Assembly (NCBI GenBank): GCA_036260075.1
Contig: DATAAM010000143.1
Coordinates: 1-41,978, forward strand
DNA from: DATAAM01 sp036260075
GTDB taxonomy: Bacteria; Actinomycetota; Acidimicrobiia; Acidimicrobiales; JAHWLA01
Direction of reading: 5' to 3'
DNA: 41,978 nt
Part shown: piece by piece, positions 17,806 to 24,207 of the stretch
Layout: each line of letters starts with the position of its first letter
Numbering within the stretch: position 1 is the stretch's first letter
Notes under the pieces: generated by a model
The model's database searches: none
What the model saw: only the letters and a program-made list of their open reading frames with translations
What the model was told of the DNA's origin: nothing
Made by a program: the position numbers and the translations under genes

Positions 17806-18324
17806 TCAGACGCTTGTCTGGTCCGGCTCGGTGAGCGAGAGGTCGTGCTCCCACCCCTCGTTCTCGAGCTTGATGTGCTCGATGGCGACCGAGTTCTGGC
17901 CCGCGTCGAGATCGGGCAGGGCCTGGAACTCCGACACCCAGCACCGGTAGACGAGGTAGCGATGGACAGGCTGGCCCTGCTCGTTCAGCATCTCGATGCG
18001 CAGGGTCTTGCGCAGCTTGCCGAGCGACTGCTTCGGCGCGCCGGAGTCGAGCTGCTGTGGCGCGTTGGCCCACTCCTCGAACGAGCTGTCGTGCGTGACG
18101 CCGCGCTCCAGCGTGATGGGGTCGTAGGTGGTGCGCCCCAGCCCCTTGCGCGTGAGGGTGGCGCCGCCCTCCTTGTACTCGATGGCCTGCGAGCTGCGCT
18201 TGAGGCCGGTCACCTTGCTCACGCCGGCCACCGGTGTCGTCGACTTGTCGAAGTACACGAGGAACCGCCACGTCGAGTACGGCTCGAAGCGGTCGGCGTT
18301 GACGCTGAAGGGCTTGTCGGGCAT
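17806..18324 (-). CDS. Inner tube protein, T4 gp19-like (Cis1/Afp1 type)
   Basis: 172 aa; ATG at 18324 with a strong AGGAGGAG Shine-Dalgarno directly upstream. YSTWRFLVYFDKSTTPVAGVSKVTGLKRSSQ followed by EYKEGG and LERGVTHDSSFEEWANA is the classical gp19/Hcp-like tube signature. The remainder (RIEMLNEQGQPVHRYLVYRC, WVSEFQALPDLDA) is also typical and leads to the usual C-terminal strand. Subunits form hexameric rings stacked into the rigid tube that is driven through the target. Only one tube paralogue is visible here; many CIS carry two (Cis1a/Cis1b). Confidence 0.93.
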   Translation of the reverse strand: MPDKPFSVNADRFEPYSTWRFLVYFDKSTTPVAGVSKVTGLKRSSQAIEYKEGGATLTRKGLGRTTYDPITLERGVTHDSSFEEWANAPQQLDSGAPKQSLGKLRKTLRIEMLNEQGQPVHRYLVYRCWVSEFQALPDLDAGQNSVAIEHIKLENEGWEHDLSLTEPDQTSV

Positions 18325-18332
18325 CGCTCCTC

Positions 18333-19886
18333 CTAGGACTGTGCCTGGCCCGCCAGCTGGGCGATCTTGATCACCACGAACTCGGCGGGCTTGAGTGGCC
18401 GGAAGGCGACGAGGATGTTCGCCACCCCGTTGTCGACGTCTGTCGGCGTGGTCGTCGTGGCGTCGCACACGACCCGGAACGCTTCGCTGGGCGTGGCGCC
18501 CGCGAAGGCGTGCTGATTGAAGAGCGAGAGCATGAAGTCGGAGACCGTGACCCGCAGCGCCGTCCACAGCGGCGCGTCGTTGGGCTCGAACACCGCCCAG
18601 CCGAGGTTGTTCATCAGCGTCTGTTCGATGAACAGCGCCATGCGACGCACGGGGACGTAGCGCCACGGCTGGAACGCGGGGTTGGCCGACACCACGGTGC
18701 GGGCACCGAACACCACCGTGCCCGCGTCCCGGAACGTGCGGATGCAGTTCACGCCGAGGAGGTTGAGCACGCCCTGCCGCTGGTCGGTCAGCCGGCCGTG
18801 GGCGACGACACCGCTCACCGAGGCGATCGACGTCTCCAGGCCGGCCGGGGCCTTCCAGACGCCTCGCTTGCGGTCGGTGTCGGCGAACTTCCCCGCCACC
18901 ACGCCGCTGGGGGCGAGGTCCATGGCCCTGCCCGTGAGCGGGTCGGTGGTGCGCAGCCACGGGAAGTAGAAGGCGGCATTGGTGCTGCGGGGGACCTGGG
19001 GGAAGAGGTCGGCGACCGGCTGCAGCGGGGGCGTGGCCGTGGCGTCGGCCGCCGCCTGGTACGGCGCGTCGATGATGGCGAAGGCCAGCTTGCGCTCGGC
19101 GAACGCCAGTGCTTTCGCCCACACGGTGCGGTCCACCACGCCCGGCAGGCACAGCAGGTTGAAGATCGGCACCTTGTCGAGCGAGCTGTCGGCCTCGAAC
19201 ACGTCCGAGAAGTCGTCGGGCGAGAATGTGCCCTCTGTTGTCGCCGGAGCGCCCGTGGAGAGCTGCACGGTGCCGTTGGGGAGCGAGGCGCCGTAACCGC
19301 CTGTGGCCGGCGCCACCGTGACCAGCGTCGACCTCGGTGTCGTCGAGGTCCCGATGACGGTCTCGATGAACGACGGTGTGCCCGCGGTCAGCGACACGGC
19401 GCGGAACGTCTCCGACTGCGTGCCGTAGGACACCACGATGTCGGCTGTGGTCCCGGACGCGTTGCTGACGGTCACGGACATCCCGATGGTGTCGGTGGGC
19501 TCGCGGGCCGTGAACAGGGCACCCCCGACGGCAGCCGTTCCACCGGTGACCGCCTGCCACGTCGGCAGTGTGGCCGGCGGTACCGGCGGCACCCGGTACT
19601 GCGGCACCAGCCCGACCACGTACGCGACCGAGCCGCCGTTGAGGAAGAACTGGTTGACGGCGTGGGCGACGTCGTTCTGAATGGCGCCGCTCGCGTAGAG
19701 GCCGCCGAACAGCCGCTCGTACTCGGCGAAGCTGAACACCTGCACGGCCTCGTTCGGGAACACCGTCTTGAACGGGTGCGTGTACCCGACGAACACGGCG
19801 ATCGACGTCGGTGCGGCTGTGACCGTCCGGGCGTTGCTCGGGAGCTCCTCCAGGTAGAGCCCGGGATAGGTCGGCGTGACGGGCAT
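18333..19886 (-). CDS. Contractile tail sheath protein (Cis2/Afp2 type)
   Basis: 517 aa from ATG at 19886 with GGAG upstream. The N-terminus TPTYPGLYLEELPSNARTV and TAAPTSIAVFVGYTHPF is the hallmark sheath start, including the strand that interlocks neighbouring subunits. A variable beta-rich insertion (about residues 120-240) is followed by the conserved C-terminal sheath domain: RGVWKAPAGLETSIAS, NLLGVNCIRTFRDAGTVVFGART, WRYVPVRRMALFIEQTL, NLGWAVFEPNDAPLWTALR and the ending strand (IKIAQLAGQAQS). Subunits assemble around the tube in the extended state and contract to push it. Complete and of normal length. Confidence 0.95.
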   Translation of the reverse strand: MPVTPTYPGLYLEELPSNARTVTAAPTSIAVFVGYTHPFKTVFPNEAVQVFSFAEYERLFGGLYASGAIQNDVAHAVNQFFLNGGSVAYVVGLVPQYRVPPVPPATLPTWQAVTGGTAAVGGALFTAREPTDTIGMSVTVSNASGTTADIVVSYGTQSETFRAVSLTAGTPSFIETVIGTSTTPRSTLVTVAPATGGYGASLPNGTVQLSTGAPATTEGTFSPDDFSDVFEADSSLDKVPIFNLLCLPGVVDRTVWAKALAFAERKLAFAIIDAPYQAAADATATPPLQPVADLFPQVPRSTNAAFYFPWLRTTDPLTGRAMDLAPSGVVAGKFADTDRKRGVWKAPAGLETSIASVSGVVAHGRLTDQRQGVLNLLGVNCIRTFRDAGTVVFGARTVVSANPAFQPWRYVPVRRMALFIEQTLMNNLGWAVFEPNDAPLWTALRVTVSDFMLSLFNQHAFAGATPSEAFRVVCDATTTTPTDVDNGVANILVAFRPLKPAEFVVIKIAQLAGQAQS

Positions 19887-19911
19887 GGGGTCCTCCGTTG
19901 TCGATGGACGG

Positions 19912-20739
19912 TTACTCGAAGGCGACGACGCTCGCCGAGGCGGGCCGGGCGGCTGCCGCGTCGCTGCCGCCGCTGAGCTGCACGGTCCCGGGCGCGGGTA
20001 CGGCAAGCGCGGCCGCGCCGGGGGCGGGTGCCACCGTGATCTCGTAGGCGAAGGTGGCGGCGAGGTCGCCGACCTTGATGTCGGTGGCGGTCTTCGTCCA
20101 CGTGGCCGTCAGCGTGAACGTCCCCCCGGTGGCATCGTTGACGACAGACACCGTGGTGCGCTTCGCCTCCGCATCGTTCGCCTTGCCTTCCAGTGTGAAC
20201 GCGGTGGTGTTGTCGGCCTTGAGGACATCGGCCGTGTACGGCCCCGTGCCGCCCAACGTGTAGGTGCCGTTCTTCGGGGCGGCCGGCGTGGCCGTGGTCA
20301 CAAAGACGAGCCCGGGCCGCGTCCCACCGCCGGCGGTGCTGCCGATGACCGAGGCCAGCGTGGCGGGCGTCAGTCCCGTGTAGGTGTCCGTCTCGGTCAC
20401 CGTGGCGGTGAAGAGCTTGGTTGTCGCGTCTGTGGGGTCGTCGTGGACGGCGGTGACGGACAGCGTGATGTTGTTGGTCTGCGACCCCGGGTCCTTGGCC
20501 GTGATCACGAGGCCGACCTTGGGCGGCGGCTTGGCGGCCGCCACGATCACCCCTTGGGAGACAAGGTGCTCGAGGAATGTCGTGGCGTCGGCCAGGTCGG
20601 CACCTGTCAACGGGCCGTATGCCAGCTGGAGCGCGTTCGAGGCGTCGAACGAGAGCGCGGCCGCCGGGATCAGGTGCTCCTTGCCCTGCGAGTCCACGAA
20701 CCCGATGGGCGCCGACAGGACGGCAGGGGTGTTCGCCAT
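19912..20739 (-). CDS. Sheath-domain-like protein, first gene of the CIS operon
   Basis: 275 aa, ATG at 20739 with GGAG six bases upstream. It is the first gene of the operon and its start is 43 bp from the heptad repeats. Residues 1-70 (SAPIGFVDSQGKEHLIPAAAL, then YGPLTGADLADATTFLEHLV) look like a small alpha/beta domain. Residues ~75-245 are beta-rich with ITLSVTAVHDDPT, a LTPATLASVIG turn and a terminal GTVQLSGGSDAAAA. The adjacent sheath has the comparable VSLTAGTPSFIETVIG and GTVQLSTGAPA elements in its insertion. I infer a distant duplicate of the sheath insertion domain, or another tail component such as a decoration or tail-completion protein. Not assigned to a known family. Confidence 0.7.
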   Translation of the reverse strand: MANTPAVLSAPIGFVDSQGKEHLIPAAALSFDASNALQLAYGPLTGADLADATTFLEHLVSQGVIVAAAKPPPKVGLVITAKDPGSQTNNITLSVTAVHDDPTDATTKLFTATVTETDTYTGLTPATLASVIGSTAGGGTRPGLVFVTTATPAAPKNGTYTLGGTGPYTADVLKADNTTAFTLEGKANDAEAKRTTVSVVNDATGGTFTLTATWTKTATDIKVGDLAATFAYEITVAPAPGAAALAVPAPGTVQLSGGSDAAAARPASASVVAFE

Positions 20740-20782
20740 GAGGACTCCTCTCGCGCTCGACTCGGCGACTGTCGCATGGGCT

Positions 20783-20811
20783 CGTCACCGTGTCGTCACA
20801 CGCCCGTCACC
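20783..20811. promoter_or_regulatory. Three 7-bp direct repeats with 11-bp period: probable SARP operator
   Basis: CGTCACC (20783-20789), CGTCACA (20794-20800) and CGTCACC (20805-20811) are same-strand heptamers, each separated by 4 bp, so the period is exactly 11 bp. This is the geometry established for SARP activators (direct heptads, one helical turn apart, next to the -10). On the minus strand they read GGTGACG and precede the first CIS gene, with a candidate -10 (GACAGT) shortly downstream. A SARP gene is divergently encoded 77 bp away. Binding is inferred; the repeats are seen directly. Confidence 0.75.
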
Positions 20812-20849
20812 GGCCGCGGCGGCCTCGGGGCAGGCCTTGACAGCGGAGG

Positions 20850-20855
20850 TACGAT
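20850..20855 (+). promoter_or_regulatory. Candidate -10 box for the SARP regulator gene
   Basis: TACGAT fits the actinobacterial TAnnnT -10 consensus and lies 33 bp before the ATG at 20888, preceding a GAGGAAGG Shine-Dalgarno. A TTGACA at 20837-20842 is too close (7 bp) to be its -35, so either this box works without a strong -35 or the real start site is elsewhere. Low confidence. Confidence 0.35.
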
Positions 20856-20887
20856 CCGGACGAAACATCCCGAGGAAGGCGCGACGA

Positions 20888-21598
20888 ATGGTGGGTCGCA
20901 CGGGGGGCCGGGGTGGCTCCGTCTCGTTGTCGCTACTGGACGGTTTCGAGGCTCGTCACGGCGAGGCCACCGTCGACCTGCCACCCGCCGCCCAACGGCT
21001 CGTGGCGTACCTGGCGCTCCAGCCGCGACCGGTGTTGCGCATCCGGGTGGCCGGTGCGCTCTGGCCGGAGAGCACCGACGACAAGGCGGCTGCCTGCCTG
21101 CGCTCCACACTCTGGCGGGTCGGACGGAGCGTCGGCCTCACGGAGGCGACCACCACGCACGTGCGGCTGGCGCCCCACGTGGTGGTCGACGTGCCCGGCG
21201 CCGCCGCGCACGCCCGCAGGCTTGTCGACGGCACCGCGGGCGACGACGAGCTGCACGATCCGTCGTCCTGTCTGAACCTGCTGCCCGACTGGTACGACGA
21301 CTGGGTGACGATCGAGCGGGAGCGGTTGCGTCAGTTGGGGCTGCACGCCCTGGAGGCGCTGTGCCTGCGGCTGGCGACGTGCGGTCGGTACGGCGAAGCC
21401 GTCGACGCCGGGATGCGGGCGGTGGCGGCCGAGCCGCTGCGCCAGAGTGCCCAGCGGGCGCTCATCCGTGCCCACCAGGCCGAGGGCAACCACAGCGAGG
21501 CCGTACGGCAGTACGACCGTTACCGAGCGCTGCTGCTCGACAGCCTCGGCGTGGAGCCGATGTTCCGGCTCGAGGAGCCGATCGGAGCAGCACCGTGA
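20888..21598 (+). CDS. SARP-family transcriptional activator (winged helix + BTAD)
   Basis: 236 aa, ATG at 20888 with GAGGAAGG upstream; the frame is open further back but over the promoter and CIS gene. Residues ~10-95 form an OmpR-like winged helix (SLLDGFEARHGEATVDLPPAAQRL, then RVAGALWPESTDDKAAACLRS). Residues ~110-232 are a bacterial transcriptional activation domain of TPR-like helices (LLPDWYDDWVTIERERLRQL, SAQRALIRAHQAEGNHSEA, then YRALLLDSLGVEP). This is a small SARP (DnrI/AfsR family N-terminal part). Divergent from the CIS operon and facing three heptad repeats, it is the likely dedicated activator of CIS expression. Control of metabolism elsewhere is an alternative. Confidence 0.85.
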   Translation: MVGRTGGRGGSVSLSLLDGFEARHGEATVDLPPAAQRLVAYLALQPRPVLRIRVAGALWPESTDDKAAACLRSTLWRVGRSVGLTEATTTHVRLAPHVVVDVPGAAAHARRLVDGTAGDDELHDPSSCLNLLPDWYDDWVTIERERLRQLGLHALEALCLRLATCGRYGEAVDAGMRAVAAEPLRQSAQRALIRAHQAEGNHSEAVRQYDRYRALLLDSLGVEPMFRLEEPIGAAP

Positions 21599-21634
21599 CG
21601 CGGCCGTGATGGTGCAGGTGCACAATGCCGCCGC

Positions 21635-21838
21635 ATGTACCGCGGCACCACAGCCGGAGCCCTCGCCGTCCTGGTCTGGCGTGACGAGGCAGGGCGCGAC
21701 GGATGCGTCGCCCGGGTGACGACGGTGCTCGACCTCGACAGGGGCGACACCACGTCGACCGTCGTGTCCGGGCGCTCGGAGGTGCTCGCTGCGGTCGACG
21801 CGTTCCTGGAGTCGTTCGTCGCCCAGCGGCCAGAGTGA
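21635..21838 (+). CDS. Small hypothetical protein downstream of SARP gene
   Basis: 67 aa, ATG at 21635, in the same orientation 36 bp after the SARP stop. Protein-like composition (WRDEAGRDGCVARVTTVLDL, then GRSEVLAAVDAFLESFVAQR), with one strand-rich half and a terminal amphipathic helix, and no stop-rich shadow characteristics. The Shine-Dalgarno is weak, so the start or even the gene could be wrong. No known domain recognised. Confidence 0.5.
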   Translation: MYRGTTAGALAVLVWRDEAGRDGCVARVTTVLDLDRGDTTSTVVSGRSEVLAAVDAFLESFVAQRPE

Positions 21839-21874
21839 GCGGCACGATGCAACCGTCGAAGCGGAGGTCCTGAT

Positions 21875-22651
21875 TTGGACACGGTCGTCTTTGCCGCCGT
21901 CGTGCTCGGTTTGGCAGTCGTCGGCGTGGCCGCGCTGAGCACCTTCGTCCGCCGCGCCGAGCGGACCGAGTCCGAGGCGCCCCGTCTACAGCACATGGAG
22001 AAGCTCGCCGAAGCGCTCACCAAGGGCGTCGCCCTGCTCGGCACCGTGCTCGGCATCGTGGCCGCCCGCGAGGGCGGGGTCGGCCGCCTCGTCGCCAACG
22101 GCGGCGCCGAGCTCTCCGTGGCCGTGGTGTGCACGGTCGGCTCGGTCCTCGTTGCGTTCGCGGCCTGGGTCGTCGTCGGCGCCGCGCCCGCACGACGCGT
22201 GACCGTGCTCTGGCTGGCCATGACCGTCGGCTCGATCGCCCTGTTCGCCGTCGGTGTGTACGGCGTGTTCTCGGCGAGCAACGTGGCAGCCCAGAAGCTC
22301 GAACGCCCGGGCCTCTCGGTGGAGCAGACCGCCCAGGGGTTGAAGTTCACGGCGACCGCAGACCTGCTGACAGCCGACGACTTCATGCGGACGACCGTCC
22401 ACGGCTACCCGCCCGACGAGGGCCCACGGGAGCTGTTGTTCAACTCGACCACCGGGCCGGACGCCAAGGGCAAGGTGTCCGTGACAGCCGCGATCACGGC
22501 GTCCTTGTCGCCGTACGAAGTCGTGGAGGTGCGCGCGCACCGCGGCGACATCGACCCGGGATGCGAGCGACCGACCCCGTCGGCGGACCCCACGAAGGTC
22601 CCCGACGGCGCGTGTGCGGTCATCTGGATCGTGCCTCTGACGGGGACCTGA
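21875..22651 (+). CDS. Multi-pass membrane protein beside the CIS locus
   Basis: 258 aa from a TTG start at 21875, supported by GGAGG eight bases upstream. Hydrophobic segments at about residues 3-23, 50-65 (weaker), 79-101 and 107-130 precede a soluble C-terminal part of ~125 residues that contains two cysteines (DPGCERPT and GACAVIWIV) and DDFMRTTVHGYPPDEGPREL. No enzyme motif recognised. The position next to the CIS operon and its regulator is suggestive because cytoplasmic CIS of Streptomyces depend on a membrane partner for recruitment. This is only a contextual idea: nothing in the sequence proves a link, and the protein could be unrelated. Confidence 0.78.
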   Translation: MDTVVFAAVVLGLAVVGVAALSTFVRRAERTESEAPRLQHMEKLAEALTKGVALLGTVLGIVAAREGGVGRLVANGGAELSVAVVCTVGSVLVAFAAWVVVGAAPARRVTVLWLAMTVGSIALFAVGVYGVFSASNVAAQKLERPGLSVEQTAQGLKFTATADLLTADDFMRTTVHGYPPDEGPRELLFNSTTGPDAKGKVSVTAAITASLSPYEVVEVRAHRGDIDPGCERPTPSADPTKVPDGACAVIWIVPLTGT

Positions 22652-22891
22652 GCCGGAGAGGCGACTCGAAGAGGGTACGACGAAGCGGTCGTCGCCGCCG
22701 TCGCCGTCGACGGCCAGGCGCGCTGTCCGGCCACGTCCGACCGGCGGCGCGCATCACGCCTGCTGTGTGGCTCCAAGGGTGCCGTCGACCCGTTCGTCGA
22801 TCCGCCCGCTTGCACGGCGGGGCATCTGCGGGTCGTGGGTGGTGAGGTCCGCGCCGGTGAGCTGTCATCTCGGCACCGGCAACGAGCTCGG
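22652..22891. other. 240-bp intergenic stretch between convergent genes
   Basis: Nothing coding is convincing here. A 12-bp perfect palindrome GCCGTCGACGGC is at 22703-22714 but has no run of T and is only weakly terminator-like. The two flanking genes converge on it. Confidence 0.4.
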
Positions 22892-23725
22892 CTACCCGCG
22901 CTCGCCTCGGTAGCACACGCCCGCCTTTGCGTGGTATTCGGGTTGTCGCCTCCATGGCTGGCCGTCCTCGGCGCTGAGCCGCGCGTCTTCGGCGTCGAGC
23001 GCGCACTGGTCGCGGTTCAGATTGGCGGCTTCGGTAAAGAAGGAACCGTCTGTCCTGATCGGGACCTGAAACGTGCCTTGGCCAGCGAACGCCACGATGC
23101 AGAACTCTCCAGCGCTGTTCGGGCCGGGAGCGTCGTAGCCAACCTCGTTCGCTCGCTCAGCCGAGAGCGACCCACCGCGCTCAGCGCACGTCGACCGGAA
23201 CCGCCCGAGCACGGCCGCCTCGGCCTGAGCTCTTCTCTCGTCGGCTTGACGTCGGCGCTCCGCCTCTGCGTCCGCCACGTTGAGCTCCTCGGCCCGATCA
23301 CGCAGGGTCGCCACCTGTGCCTGGTAGTCGGCGATGGTCGCGGGACGGAACCGTGCTGACTGAAGCGCTCCAGCGTCGTTCGGAAAGCTTAGGAGCAGAT
23401 CACGACCGACGAACCGACCGTTCCACTTGACCAGGCCTGAGAAGTCGAGGGTGAGCTCGTCATCCGATATCACACCGCGAAACGAGACGTTGTTCTCGTC
23501 CACCTCCGCGCTGCTTCGACGCTCGAGTTCGGCCAATTGAGCGGATCCCGTGAGCTGGGAACCGTCCCGCGTCCACTGGAGGAATATCATTCCGTTTGCC
23601 GTTGTGGCGAGGTACCCGTCGAGCTCTCGTTTGTTAGAAGGCTTGCCCGTCAAGAAGGCGAAAACCCCCGCGCCAATGGCCGTTACGGCCACCAAGGCCA
23701 CGACGAGTTTGGAACGCCCGGGCAC
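22892..23725 (-). CDS. Membrane-anchored hypothetical protein with coiled-coil segment
   Basis: 277 aa, GTG at 23725 with TGGAG upstream. Residues ~7-27 (KLVVALVAVTAIGAGVFAFL) form one uncleaved-looking membrane anchor or signal. A beta-rich domain follows (ANGMIFLQWTRDGSQLTGSA, then VKWNGRFVGRDLLLSFPND), as in small lipocalin-like 'YtkA/META-like' domains, but I cannot name it. Residues ~140-180 are a charged helix (LRDRAEELNVADAEAERRRQ) likely coiled coil. The C-terminal third has cysteines (TCAERGG, EFCIVAFAG, DQCALDAED, GVCYRGERG) that could form disulfides outside the cell. Base composition is less GC-rich than the CIS genes; it lies just outside the left island end and may belong to an older inserted segment. 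Confidence 0.8.
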   Translation of the reverse strand: MPGRSKLVVALVAVTAIGAGVFAFLTGKPSNKRELDGYLATTANGMIFLQWTRDGSQLTGSAQLAELERRSSAEVDENNVSFRGVISDDELTLDFSGLVKWNGRFVGRDLLLSFPNDAGALQSARFRPATIADYQAQVATLRDRAEELNVADAEAERRRQADERRAQAEAAVLGRFRSTCAERGGSLSAERANEVGYDAPGPNSAGEFCIVAFAGQGTFQVPIRTDGSFFTEAANLNRDQCALDAEDARLSAEDGQPWRRQPEYHAKAGVCYRGERG

Positions 23726-23867
23726 CGCTCCAGGCTAAGGCGTCAGGACGCGAAGCCTCGGAATCTATGGACGGCACGGCCTCAGGTGTTCTGCTGCCGT
23801 GCGGTCCGACGGTTCGATGCGCTGACACTGATGACCGTCGGAACCCCCTGGAGCTGTCGCCCTGCTG

Positions 23868-23946
23868 GTCGCGCAACGGGTCGAGTCTCGTCCACCGGCG
23901 ACGACGCGCCCAGGCGTAGGTGTCGTGCAGAAGGCGGTACGTGGCG
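23868..23946 (-). pseudogene. Fragment of tyrosine-recombinase-type integrase
   Basis: This stretch is nearly identical to the 3' end of the integrase remnant at 30989-31066 on the same strand, differing by one substitution and one extra base. Translated on the minus strand it ends RRRRWTRLDPLRD in the frame of an integrase core-binding domain; both sides then diverge. No start, no remaining domains. It lies outside the left att copy and so is likely left from an earlier element in the same tRNA site. Confidence 0.75.
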
Positions 23947-24004
23947 GATCACAACGACACGCGCTCGGGGCCGTGCTTCGGGGAACGGAAACCGCTCACG
24001 ACCA

Positions 24005-24059
24005 GCGGCTTTGTAGTGCGCCCCCTGGGATTCGAACCCAGAACCTGCGGATTAAGAGT
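24005..24059 (-). repeat. att direct repeat (left copy): 3' part of tRNA-Lys plus flank
   Basis: These 55 bp are identical to 31823-31877. They contain the last 43 nt of tRNA-Lys (from the anticodon loop to the discriminator base) and 12 bp beyond it. Similarity extends with mismatches a further ~30 bp to the left (from 23975 against 31793). This is the classic footprint of an element integrated at a tRNA 3' end. It is not a tRNA gene: the D arm and 5' acceptor strand are missing. Confidence 0.9.
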
Positions 24060-24159
24060 TGGAAGCGGGTCGTCTCCTGAGGGCGCTGCAAGTCGTTGAC
24101 ATGCGGTTTCGTCTCGGCTCTTGTCTCTCCCGTCGCTCCAGATGACTGGTGCATCAGAA

Positions 24160-24181
24160 GATACGCGCCCGGATACGCGCC
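24160..24181. repeat. Arm-type direct repeats inside left island end
   Basis: GATACGCGCC occurs at 24160-24169 and 24172-24181, a 12-bp period in the same orientation. The right island end holds the same decamer pair at 31762-31771 and 31774-31783 (second copy with C first). Paired decamers flanking an att core are typical integrase arm-binding sites. Confidence 0.6.
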
Positions 24182-24207
24182 GGGCCGCTGGAAGCGAGGT
24201 GTTGCGG

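Noticed and set aside
24017..24059. Possible second tRNA-Lys gene
   Set aside because: Only the 3' half is present. D arm and 5' acceptor strand are missing, so this is an att copy, not a gene.
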